Source: Bretschneidera sinensis
Lineage: Eukaryota; Streptophyta; Magnoliopsida; Brassicales; Akaniaceae
Direction: 5' to 3'
DNA: 64,000 bases
Assembly (NCBI GenBank): GCA_023935145.1
Contig: CM043699.1
Span: 72,917,638 to 72,981,637, forward strand
Below, piece by piece: positions 31,757-43,718 of this stretch (the first letter of the stretch is position 1; every line of letters begins with the position of its first letter). Below the pieces are notes generated by a model. It was not told the DNA's origin, searched no databases, and worked only from the letters and a program-made list of their open reading frames with translations. The translations under genes and the position numbers were made by a program.

Positions 31757-33296
31757 TGATTACACCCAAAACATAACGCGGTATTGTAGTACAGCTTTTG
31801 GGTGTCGATTCCACAGGGAAACAAACTAATTACAAAAGAAGGTGTAAACCTCAACACAAACGATAAAAGTTAAAGTGACAAAATCTGAATTGTTGATTGT
31901 GTGAAAATTGTATAAATAATTGATGGATAATATAATAAAGAAACAAAAAGGTTCCAAAAATCCTCCCTGGTTTCATTGCCCTAATCCTAACTTGATTCAG
32001 TTGTTTTTATCTCGATTGCAAGTTTCACATCCCAAACAGGCAATCGGCAAATATTCAATTAAAGCGCATGTATAAACCCTAATGTAATTGATATGAATTA
32101 TTCTTTACTTTCAAGCACACATGATCTAACTTATAAATTATCAAAAGACGACGATATATCTAAATGACAAAAGTGCAGCAATAGACAAATCTATAAAAGA
32201 GATCTACCGGACTCAATCACACCCAAACAAATACACATAAGAAGAGCATGACTAGACTTATATGGAAAAGAAACATACAATCACCGGACTAATAAGAAAT
32301 CTACTAATTAAATTAAAGAATAAAATATAATAATGTTTAATAAAAATAATACCAAACTACAACTGAATCAAATAAAGGAAAATAAGAACAACTACACCTA
32401 GGGATTCATCCCTTCGCTTTACTTGGAGACTAGCCTGCCATGGGGCTCATGCGTCCTCGAGTTGCCTCCGGCCTCTCAACGATCATCTCCCCCTTGGTAG
32501 CGAAAGCTTTGGCGATTCCTCAGCTTGCCCTCCAAAAGTACTTCGGATTCCTCCTAAGAGCCCTCTGGATTGCTCCTAAAGGCCCTCTGGATTGCTCCTA
32601 AAGGCCCTCTGGATTCACTTTATGATGATCTCAGATGATCTCAGATTCTCCGATGTTCTCAAAGCTGAAGTGGAGTGGGTCTTATATAGACAAATACCAC
32701 AAGTGCAATGTGTTTTCAATCTGGTGTGGGATGTGGGATATAGAAATATGTTTCTAACCGATGTGGGATGTGGGATTTAAGCCTTCACATGCCCTTCACG
32801 CTGAAATCCAGCACAGCCCGCACAGCCTGACCTTTGTCTACTTAAACTGCCATAACTTTCTCTAGAAAAATCATTTTTACGAACCGTAAAATTATCCAGA
32901 AAATAGACTTTTAGATCTTTCTAAATATATATAGTTGGTTATTCTTGTATCAATACAGTTTAATTTTCAAAGATGATTGATCTGTACGGGTAATTCTGGC
33001 AATTTAGTGAAACTCCTTTCCAGTGCGAGCAGCAGCTGTTGCTCTTTTAAGCCCTCCATCTTGTCCTTTCGAAAGCATTTCTTCACTCCAGTATGCCTCG
33101 AGTCTTTGTGCCTTAAGCAATGATAACTTTTCCTCCTCTTTTGAGCTTAAAGTACCTGAAAATGCACCGAAATATATCAATGATCCAAGAATGATACTTT
33201 AGAGTTGTTAACGTATAAAAGTGCAATTAAAACCTAGATCAACCCTAAAATGATAACAATTAAGTACTGTTAAGATGCATTTTATGACTCTCATCA
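31757..33296 (-). repeat. 3' LTR of R7
   Basis: 1,540 bp, from TGATGAGAG (minus-strand start) to GGGTGTAATCA. It contains the shared U3 block (about 32829-33027), the duplicated segment CTCCTAAAGGCCCTCTGGATT (about 32565-32615), which the 5' LTR lacks, and a 10-bp hairpin arm pair ACACCCAAAA/TTTTGGGTGT at 31762-31815. Confidence 0.9.
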
Positions 33297-33332
33297 CAAC
33301 CCCCAACTAGCTTATTGCTAGTCCCTAGCAAT
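33297..33332 (-). other. 3' polypurine tract and hairpin of R7
   Basis: On the minus strand the tract reads GCTAGTTGGGGGTTG (33297-33311). It is preceded by the perfect 7-bp inverted repeat ATTGCTA/TAGCAAT (33314-33332) with loop GGGAC. Confidence 0.8.
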
Positions 33333-34930
33333 TCAAGCGAAAACAAGAGATGAATTCTACGGTGGGAATCAAAGTAAATGAAAAGCAATATTAGTGTTAA
33401 CCAAGAGTAATTCACATTTTGTCTCAAAAATTGCACATAACATATGGCACAAAGAATCATTAAATTTCACCCAAATCCAAAAGTAATCCGAACATCAATA
33501 TTAAAATCATTATTGACTCTTAACATCCATCTTACTACAAACCATTAATCCAAACACCTGGATGATTTTATGCATAACATTCATGAATACAAGTCTTGGC
33601 CTCTAAAATGTGATAAATTTCGTGACGCCAATTACAAAAACAAGATCTGTATGCTTACATTTCAAACCACTCTCCACTATTGTAGAAAAATCACATTACA
33701 TTGGATCAATAGGTCTTTAATAGGCTTGTAACGTTAGGCTAAGGTAAAGGTTAAGAAAAAATGGGAAAGATTCATGAGAAAAAGAACTCAATCTCTTAGC
33801 TTTAAACACAATCACTTTTAAGCACTAGATAACCTTACTTCAACACCCAATTTTTCGACCATTTTTTCGAGCATTTTTCATTTTTTTTTTCAAAATCACC
33901 ACTTTTCTTTTATTTCCTTCTTTCTTTGCCGTAATTCACTTTTCTTTTGTATTTTGGCATAAGACCATTCAACTCCTTTTTTCATTTTTCTTTTCTTTTA
34001 CATAACCCCCAACTAATCTACTTTAATGTACTTGGGTTATGGTAGTGATATTTTCTCATATTTTCATCCTTACTCCTTTTAATTGTTTCTCAACAAATGT
34101 GTATAGCTAAGTTCTTTGAAGAGAAAGGTAAGGATAAAATATTCTCTTTAGGCTCATAAAGGTGAGTAAATGGGCTATTGAAAGAAACAAGGCTCACTTC
34201 TTTTTCAAGAAAAGGCTCAAATAGGTGACTAGTGGTAAATATAGCAATGGTAGGTTTAACAAGCTCAAACAGTCCAAAAATTACCTGTATCATAGCCTAA
34301 GTAATGTGCATTCTAGGAATTCGCCTCAAGTGGTTTTCAAGTCAGTTCTAGAGCTTGTCGAGACCACAAAAATATTCACAAAATAATCATACATAAAACT
34401 TTTCTAAATGTTTAAGACTAATCATACTATCTTACCACAAACTAGAGTCTCTAACCAAATAAAGATTGATACTTAAATTATTTTCAAACTGAAGCAAGAT
34501 TTAATTTCTTCTAAATGCTATATGCTATCTTAATTAAGCTCATATCATTGACATGTGAATAAACTCTCAAGCTAACACCGAGCATGCTAAAAGCAAACAA
34601 AAAGAGGAAAATGACACAAAGCAGTTCAATGGAAAAAGAAAAAAATGTATGGAAATAAAGAATATGGAAACAAAGAGATGCGTTTCCTCCACCCCCAACT
34701 TAAAAATTGTATTGACCTCAATGTAAAAGAAAGAGTAAAGGAGACTCCCCTTATAGCCAAAGGTGCACAAAAGCTGAAAATTGTGCTCCACCATTTGGAC
34801 TGCTTTGTATATTTTTCCTTGAAAAGGAAATGCTAAGTTAATACCGGAAAACAAAAAAGAAAAAAAATTCGAATAATAAACAAGAAAGAAAAACAATAAT
34901 AGTAAAAGGATATGATGTGGGGTGCCTTCC
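33333..34930 (-). other. R7 post-pol non-coding region with internal polypurine tract
   Basis: It is collinear with the R2 post-pol region in several blocks (33665-33695, 33735-33760, 34310-34370). An internal purine tract with hairpin lies at 34691-34724: minus-strand AAGTTGGGGGTGG after ACATTG-AGGT-CAATAC. Another purine tract without that hairpin is at about 34005-34016. T-rich runs (33870-34000) are low complexity. The hydrophobic minus ORF at 34932-34567 is probably not a gene. Confidence 0.65.
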
Positions 34931-36480
34931 ATGAGTGCTAAGTTTTACATCTTCAGCCAGACGCCCTTCCCTCCTAGAAAAGCATAGGTTGAATGCACCA
35001 GCCACTGCTTCATTGCCAAATTGGGTGCTTGTATGCTTTGAAGAGGCATCAAGGATGTTATCAGTAACATCCACAAATTTTGGCTTGATATATGCTCTTG
35101 TGAAGCCATGGGTGAGGGTGGACTCTAATGGATTAAGTTGCTGGACACTCAAGTAGCTTATCAACTTGGACACTTGGCTCTTTATCTCTTTATTTTCTTC
35201 AACAGCCTTCATAATTAAAGATTCAATTCTTTGATTAGTCTTACCCTGTGCCTCAATAAAAGCATGTAAAGTGTCTTATAAAGAACTCCTAGAAGATACG
35301 GGTGCAAGATATGGTTCAAGATATGGTGCAGGAGGTTGTGCAAGCTGTTGGTTTTCAGACTTCCAACTGAAATTGGGGTAATTTCACCATCCCGGATTAT
35401 AGTTATCAGGGAAGGGTGCCAAAGGCTTCTTGTACATGCCTAAGGCATTATATTGTTCCTTATACATCCCTCTCATCTCAGCAAATGTGGGGTACTCTTG
35501 GGCGAGATGATCTACCCCGCCACACACAAAACATAGTTAAAAAGATTTTGCATGATTAACCACGTGTGTTGGCTTTAAGTTCTTAGTTTTTAATACCTCT
35601 AGTTCCCTAGTGAGCATCTCAACCTTGGCCTTAAGGTTATCTTCTTTCCTAAGATGGTAAATTCCACCACCATTTGGGTTCCCTATAGGTCATGACCTAT
35701 TTGTGCTTTCAGTAGCACTAGGTCCAGTCCAAGTGTGAGCTTTTTCAGCAAGCTCATTGAGGTACTCTATGGCCTCATCAGGATCTTTCTCCAAAAATTC
35801 ACCATTACACATCATCTCTACGAATTGGCGCTCTCTATATGTAAGTCCCTAATAAAAATAGCTCACCAAGTGCCAGTTCTCATACCTATGGTGAGGGCAC
35901 ATACTCAATAACTCCTTAAATCTCTCCCAAGACTGATATAAGGTCTCACTATCCTTTTGTGTAAAGGTAGAGATTTGCCTTTCCAAAGCGTTGGTCTTAT
36001 GTTGGGGAAAGTATTTGTTAAAGAAAGCCCGAGTCATCTCAGTCCACAACCCAATAGATCGAGGTCTTAGTGAGTGTAGCCAACTCTTAGCTCTATCCTT
36101 CAAAGTGAAAGGAAAGAAATTAAGTCGCACAATGTCAGCAGTTGCACCTTGACTATGAAAAGTCGCAACTACTTCCTAAAACTCCCTAATGTGCACATAT
36201 GGGTTTTCATTTTCCATGCCATAAAATGTAGGGAATAACTGTATCATCCCTATTTTAAGATCTAATTAGGGAATGTTAGCTGGAAACATGATGCAAGATG
36301 GTGTGGTTGTGTGTGTAGGGTGAAGGTAATCCCGAAGGGTCCTAGTAGGTTGATCTTCATGTTCACTCATTTCCTCAGGACTAGATGGATTATCAAATAA
36401 AGGGTTTAAAAAGTTTAATCCTGACTCTAGCACAGGCCTACAAGAAAATCTACCCAAAGTGTCTCTATATCTGGGCATGC
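34930..36480 (-). pseudogene. R7 Gag joined to a protease-RT linker remnant
   Basis: The N-terminal part starts at 36478 (MPRYRDTLGRFS). The capsid part is 36130-35849 (MRLNFFPFTLKDRAKSWLHSL, YQSWERFKELLSMCPHH). The zinc-knuckle region is near 35530-35480 (CGGVDHLAQ, cysteines incomplete). NYNPGW and NYPNFSW follow near 35400, then a coiled-coil region at 35300-35150. At about 35130 Gag passes directly into NPLESTLTHGFTRAYI, the linker that in R6 comes after protease. It ends near HGRHPTSYPF. The protease has therefore been cut out. Stops lie near 35850 and 35270. Confidence 0.8.
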
Positions 36481-36694
36481 AAGATCATAAAATAATAAAA
36501 ATACTTTAAAAAAGAAAGAATCAAAGAAAATATAAAAAAAATGAAATTAATGCAGCAAGCTAAAAGAAAGAACGAAGTTACCGCCTTTACAGCTGCTGAA
36601 AAGAAAGACTATTTACAACTCTTCTACCGTCATGTCAAAAGTTGACAATCTTCTTTGTATTTAAGCGTGTTTCCCCGGAAACGACGCCAAAATT
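36481..36694 (-). other. R7 leader and primer binding site
   Basis: The primer site at 36671-36690 reads TTGGCGTCGTTTCCGGGGAA on the minus strand, a tRNA-Asp-type site with two transitions. It lies four bases from the LTR. Confidence 0.82.
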
Positions 36695-38186
36695 TGATTA
36701 CACCCAAAACATAATGTGGTATTGTGGTACAGCTTTGGGGTGTCGATTCCATAGGGAAACTAACTAATTACAAAAGAAGGTTTAAACCTCAACACAAATG
36801 AGAAAAGTTAAAATAACAAAATCTGAATTGTTGATTGTGTGAAAATTGTGTAAATAATTGATGGATAATATAATAAAGAAACAACAAGATTCTGAAAATC
36901 ATCCCTAGGTTCGTTGCCCTAATCCTAACTTGATTCAGTTGGTTTTATCTCGATTGCAAGTTTTACATCCCAAACAGGCAATTGGAAAATATTCAATTAA
37001 AGTGCATGTATAAACCCTAATGTAATTAATATGAATTATTCTTTACTTTCAAGCACACATGACCTAACTTATAAATTATCAAAAGACGACGATATATCTA
37101 ACTGACAATACCACAGCAATAGACAAATCTATAAAAGAGATCTACCGGACTCAATCATACCCAAACAAATACATATAAGAAGAGCATGACTAGACTTATA
37201 TGGAAAAGAAGCATGCAATCACTGGACTAATAAGAAATCTACTAATTAAATTAAAGAATAAAACATAACAATGTTTAATGAAAATAATACCAAACTACAA
37301 CTGAATCAAATAAAGGAAAATAAAAACAACTACACCTAGGGATTCATCCCTTCGCCTTGCTTGGAGACTAGCCGACCATGGGGTTCATGCGTCCTCGAGT
37401 TGCCTCCGGCCTCTCAATGATCATCTCCCCCTTGGTAGCTAAAGCTTCGGCGATTCCTCAGCTTGCTCTCCAAAAGTACTTCGGATTCCTCCTAAGGCCC
37501 TCTGGATTCACTTTCTGATGATCTCAGATTCTCCAATGTTCTCAAAGCTGAAGTGGAGTGGGTCTTATATAGGCAAATACCACAAGTGCAATGTGTTTCC
37601 AATCCAATGTGGGATGTGTGATATAGAAATATATTTTTAACAGATGTGGGATGTGGGATTTAAGCATTCACATGCCCTTCACGCTGAAATCCCGCACAGC
37701 TCGCACAGCCTAACCTTTGTCTACTTAAACTGCCATAACTTTCTCTAGAAAAATCATTTTTATGAATCATAAATTCTTCAGAAAATAGACTTCCAGATCT
37801 TTCTAAGTATATACGGCTCATCTCCTAGTTCTTCTTGTATCAATACAGTTTAATTTGCAAAGATGATTGATTTGTACGGGCAATTCTGGCAATTTAGTGA
37901 AACTCCTTTCCAGTGCGGGCAACAACTGTTGCTCTTTTAAGCCCTCCATCTTGTCCTTCCAAAAGCATTCCTTCATTCCAATATGCCTTGAGTCTTTGTG
38001 CCTCAAGCAATGATAACTTTTCTTCCTCTTTTGAGCTTAAAGTACCTGAAAATGCACCAAAATAGATCAATGATCCAAGAATGATACTTTAGAGTTGTTA
38101 ACGTATAAAAGTGCAATTAAAACCTAGATTAACCCTAAAATGATAAAAATTAAGTACTGTTAAGATGCATTTTATGACTCTCATCA
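36695..38186 (-). repeat. 5' LTR of R7
   Basis: 1,492 bp and closely similar to 31757-33296. The TATA motif (TATATAAG, minus sense) lies at about 37564-37571 and the shared U3 block at about 37710-37915. It lacks the short tandem duplication present in the 3' LTR. Confidence 0.9.
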
Positions 38187-39330
38187 ACATCACTTCCCCT
38201 TGCCATTCATTAATCAAATGTTAGAGAGATTAGCTAGCCATAGCTATTATTGCTTCTTGGATGGGTATAGTGGGTACAAACAGATTGCCATAGAACCTGA
38301 GGATCAAGAAAAGACTACCTTCACATGTCCTTTTGGTACATTTGCTTATCGAAGGATGTCATTTGGTTTATGCAACGCACCAGCCACCTTTCAAAGATGT
38401 ATGATGAGCATATTTTTCGATATGGTGGTGAAATTCATTGAGGTATTCATGGATGATTTTAGTGTTTTTGGTTCCAATTTTGATGAATTCCTAAATCATC
38501 TAGAGAGTGTCCTAAAGAGATGTGAAGAGAGCAACTTAGTGCTGAATTGAGAGAAATGTCACTTTATGGTTCAACAAGGCATTGTGTTGGGTCATTCCAT
38601 CTACGACAAAGGTATTGAGGTAGACAAAGCTAAAATAGATATCATTTCAAAGTTACTTCTTCCTCTAATAGTCAAGGGAGTCAGAAGTTTCCTTGGACAT
38701 GCTGGATTTTATAGACGATTCATCAAGGATTTCTCCAAGATCTCTAGACCTCTATGTGCATTGTTAGCTAAAGATACAAAGTTTGAATGGACTAATGAAT
38801 GTATGAAAGCTTTCAACACATTGAAAGATGTGCTCACCTCTGCACCAACAATGATGGCATCAGATTGGAATTATCCATTCGAGCTGATGTGCGATGCCAG
38901 TGACTTCGCCTTGGGAGCTGTCTTAGGTCAGAGAATCAATAAGGTACCTCATGTTATTTACTATGCTTCTAGAACCTTAAATGATGCTCAGCTTAACTAT
39001 TCTACCATTAGAAAGGAATTGTTAGCTATTATTTTTGCTTTAGAGAAGTTTAGATCATATCTGATTGGCTCTAAGGTTATTGTATTTATTGATCATGCTG
39101 CTTTGAGATATTTGTTTTCTAAGAAAAATGCAAAGCCTAGGTTAATCAGATGGGTACTCCTATTGCAAGAATTTGATTTGGAGATCAAAGATAAGAAAGG
39201 CAGTGAGAATGTGGTTGTAGATCATTTATCATGGCTACCCTATGAGAATGACAAGAATGAGATGTCTTTGAATGAGAACTTCCCTGATGAATAATTATTT
39301 GCACTAGAGGTAACACTTCCATGGTATACT
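38187..39330 (+). pseudogene. R6 reverse transcriptase and RNase H
   Basis: It resumes R6 after R7. RT blocks are FLDGYSGYKQI (about 38255), RRMSFGLCNAPATFQRCM (about 38350-38403) and the catalytic FMDD box (about 38446-38457). A stop at 38548 replaces the tryptophan of the LNWEKCHFM block. The next stretch (38566-39294, 242 codons) holds the RT thumb ([17 protein letters not shown]) and RNase H ([49 protein letters not shown]). Apart from the one stop and R7 it is well preserved. Confidence 0.92.
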
Positions 39331-40590
39331 GATATTGTCAATTATCTAACTACTAAGGTTTTTCTTTCAGGTACGACTAGTTAAGGAAAGAAGCGACTGA
39401 TATCTATGTCTAGACACTACCATTGGGATGACCCCTACCTCTTCAAATTTTATTCCATTCAAATCATCAAAAGGTGTGTCTCGGAAGAGGAGCATTTGAG
39501 CTTATTACAACATTGCCATCAGTTTGCTTATGCAGGACATTTTGGAGCCAAGCGAATAGCACTTAAGGTATTACAATCCCGTTTTTATTGGCTTAATTTA
39601 TTTAAAGATGCCTTCTCCTTTTGTAGCTCATGTGATAGATGCCAGGGAACAGGTAACATCTCATCCCAAAATCAAATGCCCTTGTAAAATATTCATACAG
39701 TAGAACTTTTTTATGTATAGGGTATCGATTTCATAGGTCCATTCTCTAATTCCTTTGGTTACTTGTATATTCTTGTTGGTGTTGATTATGTATCCAAATG
39801 GGTCGAGGTTGTCCCCTCAAGGACTAATGATCATAAAGTGGTTGTGAAGTTTCTAAAGGATAACATCTTTACCCGGTTTGGAACCCCAAGAGCGATCATC
39901 AGTGATGGTGGCAGCCACTTTCATTATCATTCTTTTGCCGCACTCATCAGAAAATATGGGATCACCCATAAGGCTGGCACTCCATATCAACCTCAGACTA
40001 GTGGCTAAGTGGAGATAAGTAACCGAGAAATCAAAAGCATCCTGGAGAGGACCGTGAATCCTAATCGGAAGGATTGGTCTTTGCGACTAAATGATGCTCT
40101 TTGGGTATATAGGACAGCTTACAAGACACCAATTAGGATGTCCCCATACCGCTTAGTTTTTGGTAAAGCATGCCATTTTCTAGTGGAGCTAGAACATCGA
40201 GCATATTGGGCCATTAAACAGTTCAATTTTGATATGAAACAAGCGGGTAAGAAGAGGAATCTGCACTTAAATGAGCTAGAATAATTAAGGTATGATGCGT
40301 ATGAGAATGCCAAGCTCTACAAAGAAAGGAAAAAAGCCTATCATGACAAACAACTAGTGAGGAAAGAGTTTCATGTGGGACAAAGGGTGTTACTCTACAA
40401 CTCAAGATTAAGACTATTCCCAGGCAAGCTAAAGTCCCGATGGTCTGGTCCTTACATGGTCACCAAGGTCTTTCCTCATGATGCTTTGGAGATTCATGGT
40501 TCCAATGGCAATCAGACATTCATAGTCAATAGACACAAAGTTAAACCATACCTTGATCTCAACATGCCTCCTAGAGACGAGGATGCATAA
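39331..40590 (+). pseudogene. R6 integrase
   Basis: An HHCC finger is at 39490-39650 (HCHQFAYAGHFGAKR, CSSCDRCQ). The catalytic triad appears intact: Asp in GIDFIGP (about 39724), Asp in IISDGGSH (about 39900) and Glu in SNREIKSIL (about 40027). The C-terminal domain (40357-40590) has [15 protein letters not shown] and NRHKVKPYL. Stops at 39685, 39718, 40006 and 40282 break the frame. The stop at 40006 follows PQTSG where a glutamine codon is expected. Confidence 0.9.
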
Positions 40591-40608
40591 TGATGAATGA
40601 TGAAACAA

Positions 40609-42326
40609 TTAGACATTCAGTTTATCATAATCTAATAATCCCATTAACAGTCTAAGTTTGCAAAAACTAGCTTCACTTAGAGGTTTTGTAAGAATGTCAG
40701 CTATTTGATCTTCTGAAGGTATGAATTCTAGTCTTATATCACCTTTTTGAGTATGGTCTCTTAAGAAATGGTGTCTAATTTCTATGTGTTTAGTTCTAGA
40801 GTGCTGAATAAGATTCTTAGTTAGATTGATAGCACTAATATTATCACAATGAATTGGGATACTTTTAAAGATCATGCTATAGTCTTAGTTGTTGTTACAT
40901 CCATAACACTTGAGCACAACAACTTCCAGCTACAACATATTCCGCCTTGGTGGTTGATAGTGCAACTGAGTTTTCTTTCTTGGAAAACCAAGAGGTTAAC
41001 ATTGCACCTAAGAATTGGCATGTTCCACTTGTGCTTTTTCTATCTAACCTACATCCAGCAAAATCAGCATATGAATATCCTACAAGCTCAAAAGATGAAT
41101 CTCTAGAGTACCATAATCCAATGGTTTGAGTTCCTTGTAGATATCTAAGGATTCTTTTTACAGCAACTACATGTGATTCCTTAGGATTAGCTTGAAATCT
41201 AGCACACATGCATACACTGAACATTATATCAGGTCTACTTGCAGTCAAATAAAGCAAAGCTCCTATCATGCTTCTATAATATTTAGTATCTACACATTTA
41301 CCTCCTTCATCAAGATCAAGCTTTGTCGAGGTGCTCATGGGTGTTTCAAGTGGCTTTGAGCTTTCCATCCCGAACCTCTTTAGTATGTCCTTAGTGTACT
41401 TTGATTGATTGATGAAGATGCCTCCTTTTAGTTGTTTTATTTGAATTCCAAGGAAGTAGGTAAGCTCTCCCATCATGCTTATATCAAATTCACCTTGCAT
41501 GCACTTGGCAAAATCTTGATACATAGATTCATTAGTAGCACCAAATATAATATCATCAACATATATTTGGACTAGCAAAGTGTCATTTTTTAGAGTTTTA
41601 AGGAAGAGGGTTGTATCTATCTTACCTCTTACAAAGTTATTGTCAATCAAAAATTTACTTAGTCTTTCATACGATGCCCTTGGAGCTTGCTTCAACCCAT
41701 ATAGAGCCTTAGAAAGCTTGTAGACATGATTTAGAAGACTAGGATTTTCAAATCCAATAGGTTGTTCAACATAAACCTCTTCTTCTATAAATCCATTTAA
41801 GAAGGCACTCTTTACATCCATTTGAAATAACTTAAACTTATTAAAGCATGCAAAGGCTAACAACATTCGAATAGCTTCTAATCTAGCTACAGGAGCATAG
41901 GTCTCATCAAAGTCTATTCCTTCTTCTTGATTGTATCCCTTAGCAACTAGTCTAGCTTTGTTCCTAGTGACTATCCCATTTTCATCCATCTTATTTCTAA
42001 ATACCCATTTAGTTCCTATTATTGAGTGATTCTTAGGTCTAGGAACTAGATTCCATACATTGTTTCTTTCAAATTGATTTATTTCTTCTTGCATTGCTAT
42101 TATCCAGTCATTATCCTTTTCAGCTTCTATAAATGTCTTAGGTTCTACTTAAGACATAATTGCAAATATTTCTAATAGAGGAACGAGTTCTTACCCCTTG
42201 TGAAGGATCACCAATCACTTGATCAATCGGGTGATAATTTACATACCTCCAATCTTTGGGAAGACTATCCTCTTGTCGACTGATAGATGGTTGGTCTACT
42301 TTGAGAGTTTCCATCTCTTTATTTGT
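40609..42326 (-). pseudogene. R8 reverse transcriptase and RNase H
   Basis: A 399-codon open stretch (42094-40895) has the copia RT blocks [43 protein letters not shown] and the catalytic YVDD box (IYVDDIIFG, about 41545-41571), then YFLGIQI. RNase H has [16 protein letters not shown] (the family usually has D-W-A) and [10 protein letters not shown]. It continues from 40875 to 40609 after a short break (CDNISAINL, HIEIRHHFLRD, QIADILTKPL). Stops lie near 42150 and 40880. Confidence 0.92.
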
Positions 42327-43718
42327 TTAAGGTGGACTCTTCTTTGGGTCAACAATGGGAATAGAAGTTTCTGTTCTTGGAATAAAATATGCATCATCAT
42401 TAAAAGAAACTTCTCTACTACTAATTGGGTTAGACTCATCAAGAGTTACATGTATGGATTCTTCTACCACTAGAGTTCTCTTGTTGAAAACTCTATAAGC
42501 CTTACTAGAGGTTGAGTATCCTAAAAATATCCCTTCATCGGTATTAGAGTCAAATTTACCCAAGTTAGTTTTATTGTTGTTTAGGATGAAGCATTTACAA
42601 CCAAATGTACGAAAATGGAAGATATTTGGCTTTCTACCTTTCCATAGTTCATACGGAGTTTTATCAAGCATAGGCCTAATTAAAATTCTATTTAAGATAT
42701 AGCAAGAGGTGTTTACCGCTTCAGCCCAAAAGTATTTTGGTAAATTATTTTCACAAAGCATTGTTCTTGAAAATTCTTCTAGAACTCTATTTTTTCTTTC
42801 AACAACTCCATTTTGTTGAGGAGTTCTAGGAGCTGAAAAGTTGTGATCAATTCCATTTTCATCACAAAATTTTGAAAAGCTTTGGTTTTCAAATTCTTTT
42901 CCATGATCACTTCTAATGCTTGAAATACAAATTCCTTTTTTCATTTTGAACCTTTTTTCAAAAGTTTTCAAATCCTTTGAAAGCTTCATCCTTGTAAGCA
43001 ATAAAGATAACAAAGTATAACTTAAGTAGTCATCAACAGTAACAAGAGCATATTGATGGCCACCTAGACTAATCGTACTTATTGGACCAAATAAGTCCAT
43101 ATACAAAAGTTCTAAAGGTCTAGTAGTTGAGACTATATTCTTTGATTTAAAAGAAATCCTAATTTGTTTTCCCATTTGACAAGCATCACATACTTTGTCC
43201 TTTTCAAAGTTGATTTTGGGAAGTCCGATGACTAAATCTTTTCTTGAAATGGTTTTCAGCAAGTTCATGTTCACATGACCAAGTTTTATATACCATAGCC
43301 ATGGATTTTCACTAATGGCAGGAAAACATTTTCCATTTTCGGAATGCAAGGATTTCAAATCAACTATATAGACATTTTTATGTCTATGGCCAACAAATTT
43401 GATCTTGTTACTCTTGATGTCTATAGCTATACAATGAGAGGTCTCAAATGTGTCTTTGTTGCCTTTGTCACAAAGTTGACTAATACTTAGTAAATTTGGC
43501 TTAAGGCCTTGTACTAGTAATACATTATCTATAGTTGAGAAGTCATTACCAACTTTTCCATGCCCAATGATCTTTATTTTTATGTTGTCTCCAATGGTGA
43601 CAAGTCCATCATCTCTTAGAGTTAGCTCCTTGAATACACTTTTATCACCGGTTATGTGTTTTGAGCATCCATTATCAAGGTACCAACAGTTATCTTTTTC
43701 CTTGGTGTGGAGACATAT
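42327..43718 (-). pseudogene. R8 protease and integrase
   Basis: The protease starts with WYLDNGCSKHITGD at about 43690-43649. The family active site D-S-G reads D-N-G, which should impair it. The GAG-pre-integrase region (LWYIKLGHVNMNLLKTI) and finger (CDACQMGKQ) lead to a 343-codon open stretch (43358-42327) with the core (LLYMDLFGPI, IRSDHGKEFEN, APRTPQQNGVVERKNR, giving Asp, Asp and Glu) and the GKFDSNTDEGIFLGYS block. A stop near 43370-43360 precedes it. Confidence 0.9.

Larger units (their letters stand above)
31757..38186 (-). mobile_element. R7: pol-less Athila-like element, minus strand, inserted in R6 RT
   Basis: It has two LTRs (31757-33296 and 36695-38186), a primer site at 36671-36690 and a polypurine tract at 33297-33310. 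The internal region is only 3.4 kb. It encodes gag, a short piece of the protease-RT linker and the post-pol region. Protease, RT, RNase H and integrase are absent, so it would need enzymes from a partner element. Confidence 0.9.
27232..40590 (+). mobile_element. R6: Athila-like element, plus strand, 3' LTR missing
   Basis: 5' LTR 27232-28510, primer site 28517-28534, gag, protease, RT start, then R7 (31757-38186), then the rest of RT, RNase H and a nearly complete integrase ending at 40590. Post-pol region, polypurine tract and 3' LTR are absent. R8 begins on the opposite strand within about 20 bases. Confidence 0.87.

Noticed and set aside
34005..34016. Third purine tract in R7
   Set aside because: It has the G run but no hairpin, and R2 has no equivalent, so it may be chance.
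34567..34932. 121-codon hydrophobic minus-strand ORF in R7 as an envelope-like protein
   Set aside because: It reads through the internal purine tract and T-rich low-complexity sequence. R2 and R10 have nothing like it at that place.
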